NCBI GenBank assembly: GCA_034509755.1
Contig: CM067545.1
Location: 39,363,062 to 39,427,061 of the forward strand
Reading direction: 5' to 3'
DNA: 64,000 nt
DNA from: Anisodus tanguticus
Taxonomy: Eukaryota; Streptophyta; Magnoliopsida; Solanales; Solanaceae
Under the pieces are notes generated by a model that did no database searches, had not been told where the DNA came from, and worked only from the letters and a program-made list of their open reading frames with translations. Below, piece after piece: positions 55,150-64,000 of the stretch. The position numbers and the translations under genes were made by a program. Numbering within the stretch: the first letter of the stretch is position 1; each line of letters opens with the position of its first letter.

Positions 55150-55188
55150 GTTTCTTTATACAAGAAGGATGTTAATATCCTTTTATGA

Positions 55189-55193
55189 CTACC
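55189..55193. repeat. Target duplication of copia E, right copy
   Basis: CTACC, one base different from CTAAC at 19374-19378. Confidence 0.65.
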
Positions 55194-55597
55194 TTTTCTT
55201 TATTTCCTCGACTTCAGCTAATCATTATTAATTTCTGCACTCATTGTTTTTCAGTGTATTACATGCTGATGCGACACAAATTTTGCTCATCAGGAAGAAA
55301 CAATAGAGGAATTTTTTTAAAATAGTATTAATTAGCTTATTGTGTCTTTTTACTAAATGGACCACGATAGCTCCGTTTCTATTGGGATCATATTTAAGAA
55401 CCCGTCTCCAAGTGGAGTTGGATAATATATATATATTTTTTGCAAGTAGGGAAACTACTTAATTATAAGAAACATTATTATTGAAGATACAACTTCTATA
55501 ATACAATTAAGACTCAACAAGAGTTCAAACCTAAGCAACATAATCGAACGTAGCCTAAAGTAGAAGAAACTATAATATGGTGGAAATTAACGAGGTT
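55194..55597. other. Spacer downstream of the KIN-like gene
   Basis: AT-rich sequence between copia E and the stop codon of the gene at 55598. It must contain the 3' untranslated region of that minus-strand gene. Part of it could be another old repeat. No other feature seen. Confidence 0.5.
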
Positions 55598-55920
55598 CAT
55601 TTGTTCAAGCCAGTGGCATTTTTAACGGCATCAACTGCTCCAAGTGTTGTGCTCTTTACTTGCTGCCCCGCCTAAATCAATATCATCAAAATAGAAAAGA
55701 TCATTATTACTAGTAAATAAAGTTTAGAAGAATGAGAATACGTAGGTTCAACTGAATCCATTGATTTCAACTCGTTGACCTAGATCCTCTAATTAAAATT
55801 AAAATTTGATAATGGCTAATCAATACAACGAATAGTTAAGAATGTTCGTACCTTTTCCACTGCTTTCTTGGTAGACTGCGCAGTATTTCCGGCCTTGTCC
55901 ATCAACTGACTACCCTTTTT
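55598..55920 (-). CDS. KIN/LEA-like small stress protein, last two exons (partial)
   Basis: Two minus-strand exons are joined by a 170-bp intron (55682-55851) with GT...AG borders. Exon 55852-55920 encodes KKGSQLMDKAGNTAQSTKKA then VEK. Exon 55598-55681 encodes AGQQVKSTTLGAVDAVKNAT then GLNK and TGA. The pattern (K-x-x-x-x-MDKA-x-N-x-AQS...AGQQ-x-K...GAVDAVKNATG-x-NK) is that of the small hydrophilic KIN1/KIN2-type, LEA-related proteins. These are induced by cold, drought or pollen maturation and are thought to protect cell components. Family members are about 65 residues with a first exon of about 20 codons ending in a Gln. That exon is not visible: an acceptor AG lies at 55921-55922, and upstream DNA is intergenic-looking up to copia C at 56342. 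Exon 1 may lie beyond the window, or the gene may be a fragment. Confidence 0.75.
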
Positions 55921-56336
55921 CTGATGTATAACAATACCATATGTTATCTATGATATAAAAAGTAGTAGCTAAAATCATTTTAGCGCTTAATTACATACGT
56001 CGGTTGCGGGTGAGAACATTTGTTTTATGTGTTTGGTATACAATTAAATCTATAGACACAACAAATTCAATTTTGTGCCCGATAGGACCACATTGAGAGA
56101 TGTAAAACATTCCTTACCAAGAAATTATATATTCCGACAACTCAGACATAAAAATTTTAGTTGAGGATAAAGGGAACTTAACCATCCTACCACACACGTG
56201 TAACATGCAAAAGATCGGAAGAACATTTTTTTCGTTTCTTATGTCAAGACATCAGAATGCTAAAGGTGATCATTGGTTGGGTCTGAATTTTTACTTAGAG
56301 CATTCAACATACGAAAAAGCCAAGAGAATTCTACAT
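55921..56336 (-). other. Presumed intron 1 of the KIN-like gene
   Basis: It begins with a splice acceptor (..acatcag) next to the exon at 55920 and has no visible coding. Copia C (56342) starts right after it, so C probably lies in this intron or in the promoter region. Confidence 0.45.
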
Positions 56337-56341
56337 CTAAC
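56337..56341. repeat. Target duplication of copia C, left copy
   Basis: CTAAC, identical to 63077-63081. Confidence 0.92.
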
Positions 56342-56707
56342 TGTTTGGATACAATTGTTGTAGGGAACGGAAAGTAAGTAACTATTACAATGGTAAGAAA
56401 AGATAAACTAATATTACAATAAACTGTAAATCAAGAACTTAACAACTGCTTGTGTGATTTGCTGAGTCGAGTGATGACACTCTGTCTTTAAGACAAGATT
56501 GCCCCGTATATCTCCTTTTACGTTATCGGGCAATAGTCTCCCAAGATACAACAACAACAACTTAACAATTGAGCAAAGGAAACTCAATTGTTACTCTTGA
56601 ATAACTTTGAGTATAGTAACTTTGCTAGAGAGGAAGAAGATGAATTCAGAAAATTCTGGAGTATTTTCTAAGCGTTGTGTAGTCTTTAATTGAGCCAAAG
56701 GCCTCAA

Positions 56708-56713
56708 TTTATA
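56708..56713 (-). promoter_or_regulatory. TATA box of the copia C LTR (3' copy)
   Basis: TATAAA on the minus strand (context cactataaattgagg), kept in the other LTR at 62494-62499. In the 3' LTR it could drive readout transcription toward the KIN-like gene exons, which are on the same strand and about 0.8 kb away. Confidence 0.55.
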
Positions 56714-56924
56714 GTGTAAGGAGAAGACCCCTAAACTAGCCAACTAATGACCTTCAATAGTCATGTAATGACACTTAATTGAGAGGTTACATTCAGCCAA
56801 ATAATGGTTGAATTCATGTGCCAAGTAATAGAGAATCAATGCTCTAAAACCAACCTAAAGGTCAGAACTTTCCAACTTTTCGTCGCAGCATTCTGCCTCC
56901 GAAGCGTCACGACTCTGTGAATTA

Positions 56925-57045
56925 GCGCCGCGGCTCCAGTGACTGGCCACCCAATTAGCGTCGCGGCGCTGCCATGGAGGCTCCGCGGCGCTCCGGCGCC
57001 TCGACTCTGACGGGGCTGCGCCGCTGCTCCGCGGCGATTTCCGAC
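56925..57045. repeat. GC-rich palindrome-like module in the copia C 3' LTR
   Basis: Repeats of gcgccgcgg / ccgcggcgc with short inverted units, including attagcgtcgcggcgc at 56955-56970. The reverse complement of that core appears in the copia H leader (25980-25995). The right LTR has the corresponding block at about 62690-62820 with a different internal arrangement. Confidence 0.8.
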
Positions 57046-57304
57046 TCGTTTCATCTTAAACTTCGTACACTTCTTCCTTCTTTTACCAAAGTGGAATACA
57101 TTGTCATTTGGCCAATAACCGTCCATAATTCTATGTCTCAAATGTATTACATACGTACTAATATCTCTTTCACTAATGAAATTTGCGATACTTGGCACTA
57201 TGTGTGCACGTGTGTTGAAACGACGTTTCCGATGTGCGGGCCTCAATTGTTCGAGTCATAAATTAATGGGATATACTTAATTCCACATTAGTAAATTTCC
57301 AACA

Positions 57305-58112
57305 ATCCCCTCTTGAAAGAGATTTTGGCGCACACACATGGTGTCTTTCCCAACAATCTTTCAGCAGACCGATGTTGCATCTGGATAGGTAGCATACGCT
57401 TTGAACCTTCCATAGTTGAATACCATCGGACTTAATTACTGCGATGAACGTGATGTCTTGAACCATCAGTGTTTAGTTTAAGCCAAGTCAACGATACGAA
57501 CACAACAACTTCCTTTACTCAGTTCTTCGTAATGTTTTGTCCGTTGTGGCCGTGGACATTTCTTGGATTCTTAAGTGCGTTCATTTGAGGCGGCCTATCC
57601 TCGCACTTAAATAGGTGGTCTCCTACAAGGTATCCTGCTATACCTCACTTTACAAGTGTTAGGAACCATTAAAAGTTTCTCCAAACCTAACCTCAACCGG
57701 TGAGGATCATTACAAGTTTTGGAAACTTAACCTTCACCCACACTGCAGATAGCACTTATAGTCTATCACAGGAATAACTTTGGATTTGGTATTCGTTACA
57801 GAAATCACTATCCGAAGTGCTTATGCTTCTACCGAAGCGATTAACTGAACCTTTACAGCTTAGTTTTCCCATGGAACCTAATTCCTGGGATCTCCAGTCA
57901 GTAAGGTTGGGTTACCACCGTATTGGTCATTATACCTTGGGTTTTAAGCCCATTCCCCTAGATAGGCAGAATATCTTATCTTTGGGTAATCCCTTTGTCA
58001 GCGGATCCTCTATGTTATCCTTTGGCTTTATGTAATCAATGGATATTATACCCGTGGTGATCACCTGCCTAACGACCTTATGTCTCCATCGAATATGACG
58101 AGACTTTCCGTT
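57305..58112 (-). other. Copia C polypurine tract and 3' untranslated region
   Basis: The purine tract (coding strand CAAGAGGGGAT) lies at 57305-57314. The following 800 bases up to the RNase H stop are non-coding and align with 6402-7036 of copia B. The last RNase H motifs (region 57960-58110) are in broken frame. Confidence 0.75.
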
Positions 58113-58703
58113 CTACATAGAACTCTGTGCCCTTCCTAGAGACGACTGACTATCGCAGTGGATCATTATAGAAGGTACGGGTTTGTCCCAACAAGGAACA
58201 TTCTCTAAGAAGTCATGAAGCCACTCAGCTTCTTCTCCTGCTTTGTCTAAAGCGATAAACTCTGATTCCATCGTGGATCGGGCGATACAAGTTTGCTTAG
58301 AGGATTTCCAAGACACAGCCCCACCACCAATTGTAAATACATACCCACTGGTGGACTTGGTGTTCTCTATATCAGATATCCAGTTTGCATCACTGTACCC
58401 CTCTAGTACTGTTAGATATCTCAAATAATGCAACACGTACGTTAGCGCGTATTTCAGGTATCGTAGTACCTGATTCAACGCCTTCCAATGATCATTACTT
58501 GGATTACAGGTAAACCTAGCCAACTTGTTGACTACATAAGTAATATCAGGTCGGGTGCAATTTGTTATGTACATCAAACTACCAATCATCTGTGCATATT
58601 GCTCCTGGCATACGGGTGCACCATGATTTTTATCAAGCTTTTGATTTCTATCCAGTAGTGCCTTTATAGGCGAACTGTCAAACATCCCAAACTTTCTCAA
58701 CAC
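58113..58703 (-). pseudogene. Copia C RT end and RNase H (196-codon open piece)
   Basis: [26 protein letters not shown] (about residues 38-65) joins RT to RNase [25 protein letters not shown] carries the first RNase H Asp. [30 protein letters not shown] carries the Glu region, and [16 protein letters not shown] the CDS metal site. The piece ends at a stop in the place where B reads through (NAMY). It degrades the RNA strand of RNA-DNA hybrids in the particle. Confidence 0.88.
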
Positions 58704-58721
58704 ATCCTCGATGTAGTGAGA

Positions 58722-59340
58722 CTAAGATAAGACCAGTCCGTCAAACGTCTTAGAGATCTTTATCCCTAAGATGACATTTGTGATACCCATAGCCTTCATG
58801 TCAAAGCATTGTTTCAACATGTTCTTAGTCTCTAGAATCAAACTAGGACTGCTCCTTGTGATCAACATGCCATCTACATACAAACATATCATGACGAATG
58901 AGTCAGAGTTACCTTTCATGTAGACACATTTGTCACACTCATTAATGGAGAAACCCTTCGATAGTAGAGTACTATCAAATTTTTTGTGCCATTACTTCGG
59001 GGCTTATTTAAGCCCGTACAGAGATTTCACAAGCCGACAGATTTTCTTCTCTTGCCCTGGAACCACATTCCCATCGGGTTGTTCCATATAGATTTCTTCT
59101 TCCAATTTACCATTTAGGAAGGCTGTCTTGATATCTATTTGATGTATCTCAAGGTCACGCAATGCTGCGATCACAATGAATACACGTATGGACATCATCC
59201 GAGACACTGGGGAGTACGTGTCAAAATAGTCAATGCCTTCTTTCTGCTGATAGCCCTTGACTACCAACCTGGTGTTGTACTTATCTATACACCCATCTAC
59301 TTTATACTTCCATTTGAGTATCTATTTACAACCCAACGGT
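58722..59340 (-). pseudogene. Copia C reverse transcriptase
   Basis: Minus-strand pieces: VVKGYQQKEGIDYFDTYSPVSRMMSIRVFIVIAALRDLEIHQIDIKTAFLNGKLEEEIYMEQP (59267-59090), ICRLVKSLYGLK, a stop at 59002, then SFVMICLYVDGMLITRSS (58905-58850), in which the catalytic YVDD reads YVDG. The loss of one of the two active-site Asp residues should abolish polymerisation. Several stops lie between 59000 and 58920. Confidence 0.88.
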
Positions 59341-59420
59341 TTATTTCCCAGAGGAAGATCAACTAACTCTCATGTATGGTTATGCAGAATGGAGTCTATT
59401 TCACTCTCAATAGCTTCTTT

Positions 59421-60908
59421 CTAGAGCGGTGCCTCTGGAGTTGATAATGCTTCAGCAATTTTCCTTGGTTCATCATCAACCATATAAGCTACAAAGTCAG
59501 GACCGAAGGATTTATCCTTCCTGGCCCTTTTACTTCGCCTTAGTTCCATCTCTGGAGTCTCCAATTTCTGAGAGTCTAGAATACTAGATTTCGGATATTC
59601 AGCCACTTTGAGGTCCACTAGATTTGAACCATCTAGATCCAAGCCATCAACGACTCCCAGTTTCTGAGAGATTTGTTCATAACTTTTTTTGCGAGAGGTT
59701 ATGACTTTTTCCTTTCTAGGAAAGGTATCTTCAAAGAATTGAGCATTCCTTGATTCCATGATTGTACCCCTGTAGATATCTGGAATATCTGACTTATCCA
59801 CTAAGAAGCGATAAGCACTACTATTATTTGCATATCCAATGCAAATGCAATCTACAGTCTTAGGCCCAATCTTAACCTGTTTTGGCTTAGGTACTTCGAC
59901 CTTTGCCAAACAACCCCACATCTTTAAATATTTATAGGTGGGTTTCTTTCCCTTCCATGATTCATATGGAGTTTTTTCCTTACCTTTATGTGGGACTCTG
60001 TTAAAAATCGTATTAGCGGTAAGGACGGCTTTTCCTCACATGTTTTGGGGAAGACCGGAATTGATGAGCAAGGCATTCATCATTTCCTTAAACGTGTGGT
60101 TCTTATGTTCTACCACACCATTCTACTGAGGTGAGTATAGAGCCGTCGTTTGATGAACAATGCCCGATTCGGCACAATATTCCTCAAATGGCGCTACATA
60201 TTCTCCCCCTCTATCTCTACGAATGGATTTAATCTGCATGCTTAGTTGGTTCTCAACTTCTTCTTTGTAATGTCGGAACTCTTCAAATGCTTCATCTTTA
60301 CTTTTTAACAAGTAAAGGTAACAATACCTTGTGCTAACATCAATGAATGTCACAAAATAATTGTTCCCCCCTCTAGTTTGTGCAAACTTCAAATCACATA
60401 TATCTGTGTGAATAAATTCTAGAGGAACGGTATTCCTTTCGACGGATCGAAAAGGAAGCTTTGTGAGTTTTCCCTCTACGCACACCTCACACTTATGTTG
60501 AGGGTTTACGTCGATAGACGGAAACAACTCCAACTTTACCAACATTTGGATGGACTTGTAGTTGATATGTCCTAATATATGATGCCATAAATTAGAGGAC
60601 TCAAGCAAGTAAGAAGAAGCTTCAATATTATTGCTTGTACGTAATACAAATATGGCGTTAACTTTGAAGAGGCCTTCACAGACGAATCCTCTTCCCACAA
60701 ACGTTCCATTCTTAGTGATTACAAATTTATTGGACTCAAACACTAGCCTAACACTATCATTAACCAATAAATGACCTGAAATTAAATTTATTCTAATCTC
60801 AGGAACATGGATCACCTCCTTCAGAGTGAGCTCATTTCCACAAGTCATCTTCAGGACTACCTTTCCTACCTCCAGCACGTCAGAGGAAACGTTGTTGCCC
60901 ATGAACAA
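59421..60908 (-). pseudogene. Copia C protease tail, integrase and linker
   Basis: 60908-60123: LKEVIHVPEIRINLISGHLL (protease to pre-integrase), LWHHILGHINYKSIQML, CEVCVEGKLTKLPF (zinc), LEFIHTDICDLKFAQTRGGNNYFVTFIDVSTRY (first Asp about 60400), SIRRDRGGEYVAPFEEYC (second Asp about 60205). A stop at 60123 sits just before the Glu region, which reads NGVVEHKNH in the same frame. 59921-59421: MWGCLAKVEVPKPKQ...IGPKTVDCICIGYANNSSAYRFL and the RRSKRARKDKSFGPDF linker before the RT. Nearly intact apart from three stops. Confidence 0.88.
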
Positions 60909-62092
60909 CTTCTTGTTTGTAACAATGTATAAGTGGAGAAGGCATCTCTATTGGAATATATGTGTCTTGTAGCATATGAGTCCATCCACCATTGCATGGG
61001 ATTCTCAACAAGGTTTGCTTCTAGCACCACCGCTGAGAACCCATCAATCATGTCATCCAGAAACTTGTCTTTGACGACGTTAACCTGTGACTTGCCCTTA
61101 GCCTTGGCCTTCTCTTGTTGCTCAATCTTGAGCTTGCGGCAGTCCTTGATCATGTGACCAGGTTTCCCACAATGGTGACAGTTTCCTTTGAACTTCTCTA
61201 CCGCTTGGGTCTTGCGGTCTTTTTGGAACTTGCGTTTCTTGCTTGGGTTCCCTATGGCCTCAGCCAGATTTGCATTTGCCACAGCGAGTTGTTTACCCCT
61301 AGGAAAGACCTTATTATCTTCCTGAATTTGGAGTTTGATAATAAGTTCTTCAATGGTCATTTCCTTTGTTTTGAGTTTTAAGTAACTTATAAACTCATTC
61401 CAGGAGGGAGGTAACTTTCCAATCAGTGATGCAATAAAAAACTGCTCATTTGGTTTCATACCTTCCAATTCCAGGTGAAGTAGAATCATTTGGAATTTCT
61501 GGACTTGGGACATCACTGTTTTACTATCCACCATTTGAAATTTCAGAAATTTCCCAATGATGAATTTCTTAGTACCTGCATCTTGTGCGTTGTACTTCTT
61601 CTGCAGTTTCTCCCACAACTCTTTGGCAGTGCCTATGGTGCAATACACCGTGTAGAGAGGGTCTGACAAGCAGTTCAATATATAGTTCTTACACATGAAA
61701 TCACTATAACTCCATGCATCAAGAACCATCTTCATGCCATTAATGACATGGATACCTAGGCCCCCTTCAGCCGTTTCAGTAGGCGAAGGGTCCATTTCAT
61801 CTCCAGCTTGTATCTTCTGTTAGGAAACGAGCCATTCTCATAACAGTCAGATATAATAGTATCTTCTGTTGCCATCTCTTAAAGTTTGAGCCCATGAGCT
61901 TTTCAGGGCCTTCATGGTGGAATTCAGCGGGTGGAGGAACGACAACGTTCCCTTAAGCAGCAGTAAAGGCGTTGGATGAGCCTTGAGCAACCGGAAAGGC
62001 ATTAGGTGTGCCTTGAGCAGTGGGTAAGGCAGAGGGATTTCCTTGAGTAGCAGCAGCAGCAAAATCAGAAGCAATTTGTTCTCTTCCAGTAA
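60866..62092 (-). pseudogene. Copia C gag-protease
   Basis: The N-terminal part in the frame of about 62085-61820 reads ASDFAAAATQGNPSALPTAQ, has one stop near 61953, then MGSNFKRWQQKILLYL. After a shift near 61815 the 309-codon piece (61795-60866) gives YTVYCTIGTAKELWEKLQKKYNAQDAGTKKFIIGKFLKFQM, SWNEFISYLKLKTKEMTIEELIIKLQIQED and a CCHC knuckle CHHCGKPGHMIKDC (about 61165-61125). The protease opening WWMDSYATRHIYSNRDAF (about 60985) has DSYAT where DSGAT is expected. A frameshift near 60905 leads to the next piece. Confidence 0.87.
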
Positions 62093-62129
62093 TCTTTCTA
62101 TGTACTTACAACAAGTCTTGTCTTAAAAT

Positions 62130-63076
62130 TGTTGGGATACAATTGTTGTAGGAAAATGGAAGTATGTAACTATTACAATGGTAAGAAAGGATAAACTAAC
62201 TATTACAATAAACTGTAAATCAAGAACTTAACAACTGCTTATGTGATTTGCTGAGTCGAGTGATGGCACTCTGTCTTTAAGACAAGATTGCCCCGTAAAT
62301 CTCTTTTTACGTTGTTGGGCAATAATCTCCCAAGATACAACAGCAACTTAACAATTGAGCAAAGGAAACTCAAGTGTTACTCTTGAAGAACTTTGAGTAT
62401 AGTAACTTTGCTAGAGAGGAAGAAGATGAATTCAGAAAATTTTGGAGTATTTTCTAAGTGTTGTGTAGTCTCCAATTGAGCCAAAGGCCTCAATTTATAG
62501 TGTAAAGAGAAGACCACTCAACTAGCCAACTAATGGCCTTCAATAGTCATGTAATGACACTTAATTGAGAGGTTACATTCAGCCAAATAATGGCTGAAGT
62601 CATGTGCCAAGTAATGGAGAATCAATGCTCCAAAACCAACCCAAAGGTCAGAACTTTCCAACTTCCAGTCGCGGCATTCTGCCTCCGAAGCGTCGCGGCT
62701 CTGTGAATTAGCATCGCGGCGCCGCGGCTCCAGTGACTGGCCACCCAATTAGCGTCGCGGCGCTCCGGAGCCTCGTCTCTGATGGGGCTGCGTCGTGGTC
62801 CTTCGCGGCTCCGCGGCGATTTTCGACTCGTTTCATCTTACACTTCTTCCTTCTTTTACCAAAGTGAATACATTGTCATTTGACCAATAACCGTCCATAA
62901 TTTTATGTCTCAAACGTATTACATACGTACCAATATCTCTTTCACTAATGAAATTTGCGATACTTGGCACTACGTGTACACGTGTGTGGAAACGACATTT
63001 TCGACGTGCGGGCCTCAATTGTTCGTGTCATAAATTAATGAGATATACTTAATTCCACATTAGTAAATTTCCAACA
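62130..63076 (-). repeat. 5' LTR of copia C
   Basis: 947 bp, TGTTGGGATACAATTG... to ...TTTCCAACA. The GC-rich block is at about 62690-62820. On the coding strand the sequence just inside is ATTTTAAGACAAGACTTG, not an initiator-Met complement. Confidence 0.93.
62494..62499 (-). promoter_or_regulatory. TATA box of the copia C 5' LTR
   Basis: TATAAA in minus-strand context cactataaattgagg. It is the putative promoter for the element's own transcript. Confidence 0.6.
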
Positions 63077-63081
63077 CTAAC
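63077..63081. repeat. Target duplication of copia C, right copy
   Basis: CTAAC, identical to 56337-56341. Confidence 0.92.
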
Positions 63082-63301
63082 TACTATACATACATAAAAA
63101 TTATTTTTGACCTTTTATATATAATGTATTTTTTTACGAAGGGGATTCAGATAAATCCCTTGTGGTACCCCAACTCCGTCCATAAAGGTTATTATTTAGC
63201 TTCTAACTCGTTAGGAAGGAAATTTATAAAACTAAGATCGGGACCATCATTCTATTACTAGAAGTTAAAGAAAAAAGGAAATTGCATGAGCAATGCAGAC
63301 T
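63082..63301. other. Spacer between copia C and the SINE
   Basis: AT-rich, followed by ggggattcagataaatcccttgtggtacccc, text reminiscent of short Solanaceae repeats. No first exon for the KIN-like gene was found on the minus strand. Confidence 0.4.
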
Positions 63302-63321
63302 GACAAAGACTCTGCATCTCT
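63302..63321. repeat. SINE target duplication, left copy
   Basis: A 20-base sequence starting gacaaagactc, repeated exactly at 63556-63575. Confidence 0.93.
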
Positions 63322-63555
63322 GCTCCAAAAGGTGGAATCTCCCACCCCAGGAGCCCCCACACCCCGGTCCGACAGGTCTGTGAAGGAGGTAAATCATGGT
63401 GACTCAATTGATTTCAAAGGTTAGACCAGTACCACGCTGCGCACAAGGGGCCCTCCTTTATTTCAAGAAGAAACCCCCACACTGCCGCTGACGGGATTCG
63501 ATCCTTGGTCTTTGCTCCAAATATCCCCCTTGAAACCAATTGAGCTGCCCATGCG
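63322..63555 (-). mobile_element. tRNA-derived SINE
   Basis: 234 bp between perfect 20-base duplications. On the minus strand the head reads GCATGGGCAGCTCAATTGG (A-box like). About 45 bases on, GGATCGAATCCCG forms a B box, so it has an RNA polymerase III type internal promoter. No coding. The body ends in a GGTGGGAGATTCCACC hairpin-like stretch. Confidence 0.88.
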
Positions 63556-63575
63556 GACAAAGACTCTGCATCTCT
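63556..63575. repeat. SINE target duplication, right copy
   Basis: Exact repeat of 63302-63321. Confidence 0.93.
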
Positions 63576-64000
63576 AAATATATATTGTGAAGGCAAGTAG
63601 TGGTAACACATTCTTGGCCACAAGAGTTGTTGAGAAACAGTCACCCACATGGATTTAACTTATACGAAGATATTATGTGATATTTTAGAGAAAATAACAA
63701 AAATGGTCCCTTATCTTTGGTACTATGTTCAAAATAACCGCTTAAGTATTATTTGAGCAATTTTGGTTCCCTAAATTTGCTGAAGGTGAGCACTTTTGAC
63801 CTCCGTCACACATTTATCAAACTCTAATAGTTAAATTTAAGCAAAACTGTGAAAATAGAAAATATCTAATAGAACATACATTCAGAAGTAAATTTTTTTG
63901 TAGTTTATGTTTTTTTTTTTATCTATTTCAAGAGTCTATTACAACTTCTGTTAACTTTGGCCTATTTTTTGTGTCTTATCTAATTTTTTATGTTGCCGTT
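63576..64000. other. AT-rich right edge
   Basis: No gene recognised. Phrases such as aaaaatggtcccttatctttggtac and caattttggttccctaaatttg resemble the imperfectly repeated text found in plant DNA transposons or old retroelements. It could be the start of another repeat running beyond the window. Confidence 0.4.

Larger units (their letters stand above)
19379..55188 (-). mobile_element. Copia E: old Ty1-copia element hosting a nest of later insertions
   Basis: E is read on the minus strand from its 5' LTR (54198-55188, itself carrying a MITE) to its 3' LTR (19379-19484). Gag pieces lie at 53908-52715, 47671-47378 and 33296-33200. Protease is at 33185-32761, integrase at 24174-22891, RT at 22882-21990 and RT/RNase H at 20169-19550. 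Each gap is exactly filled by another element with its own ends and mostly its own target duplication. Removing all guests and duplications leaves 4941 bp, the normal length of a copia element. The coding pieces keep the expected order and are collinear across every insertion. Confidence 0.88.
54198..55188 (-). repeat. 5' LTR of copia E, carrying a hAT MITE
   Basis: Without the MITE and its duplication it is about 147 bp. It matches the 106-bp 3' LTR (19379-19484) with a 33-base extra segment (about 54248-54281) and a small duplication at the start (TGTGACATGTGACAG). It ends ...CCTTTTATGA, against ...CCTTTATCA in the left copy. Confidence 0.78.
56342..57304 (-). repeat. 3' LTR of copia C
   Basis: TGTTTGGATACAATTG... 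to ...TTTCCAACA on the + strand. Followed by atcccctcttgaa, the complement of the polypurine tract. A GC-rich block lies at 56925-57045. Confidence 0.93.
56342..63076 (-). mobile_element. Copia C: structurally complete Ty1-copia element (6.7 kb)
   Basis: Two LTRs (963 and 947 bp, high identity by eye) with perfect CTAAC duplications flank gag, protease, integrase, RT, RNase H and a polypurine tract on the minus strand. It is a sister of copia B. The LTRs carry a GC-rich block near position 600. Coding has a stop and frameshifts in gag, a changed protease motif, a changed RT motif (YVDG) and several further stops. It is therefore a young-looking but non-autonomous copy. It lies immediately upstream of the visible exons of the KIN-like gene. 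Confidence 0.95.

Noticed and set aside
54295..55163. Open frames rich in Asp-Pro-Asp and Arg-Ile-Arg on the minus strand
   Set aside because: Low-complexity translations of GGATCC-type subterminal repeats in the MITE.
1..64000. Endogenous pararetrovirus or other viral insertion
   Set aside because: No movement protein or coat protein features were seen. All RT genes are in copia, gypsy or LINE context with matching LTRs or poly-A ends.

Overview
This window looks like heterochromatic or intergenic DNA from a flowering plant. It has AT-rich spacers, Ty1-copia and Ty3-gypsy LTR retrotransposons primed by initiator-Met tRNA, an L1-type LINE, tRNA-derived SINEs, a hAT-type MITE and one short intron-bearing host gene fragment. 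The SINE sequences and retroelement types suggest Solanaceae. That is inference from recalled sequence character, not from a search. There are no bacterial operons, CRISPR arrays or RNA genes. Almost every coding stretch is a decayed retrotransposon protein with stops and frameshifts.

Layout from left to right. Copia A (279-5146, + strand) has lost its 5' LTR. It abuts a LINE (5147-5329 and 8250 to about 11263) split by copia B (5335-8244, - strand, internally deleted, TSD CTATT). A SINE scrap (11853-11889) touches gypsy D (11890-18199, - strand). A 1.2 kb unassigned spacer with a 108-bp tandem duplication follows.

From 19379 to 55188 a single old copia, E (- strand, LTRs of only about 0.1 kb, TSD ctaac/ctacc), has been blown up to 35.8 kb by other elements. 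These are: a gypsy solo LTR (20175-21984); copia H (24180-32755, + strand); copia F (33297-47372, + strand), which itself contains chromodomain gypsy G (35409-45090, - strand); copia I (47672-52714, + strand, same family as A); a SINE (53206-53481); a 205-bp LTR-like piece splitting E's primer site (53979-54183); and a hAT MITE (54306-55141) inside E's 5' LTR. Subtracting the guests and their target duplications leaves 4941 bp, a normal copia length, so the nest model is self-consistent. The nest also fixes the order of insertions: E before F before G.

To the right of the nest are the last two exons of a small KIN/LEA-like stress protein gene (55598-55920, - strand). This is the only host gene recognised. 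Just upstream of those exons sits copia C (56342-63076, - strand, TSD ctaac), structurally complete but carrying coding lesions. A SINE (63322-63555, - strand) and AT-rich sequence complete the window.

No undescribed enzymatic system was found. The most unusual signals are regulatory or structural. A GC-rich near-palindromic module is shared by the LTRs of copia C and the leader of the unrelated copia H. Minisatellites lie inside three different LTR families and differ in copy number between sister LTRs. The MITE has dense GGATCC-type subterminal arrays. Copias A and I share a pol frameshift, which suggests that defective copies were mobilised in trans.
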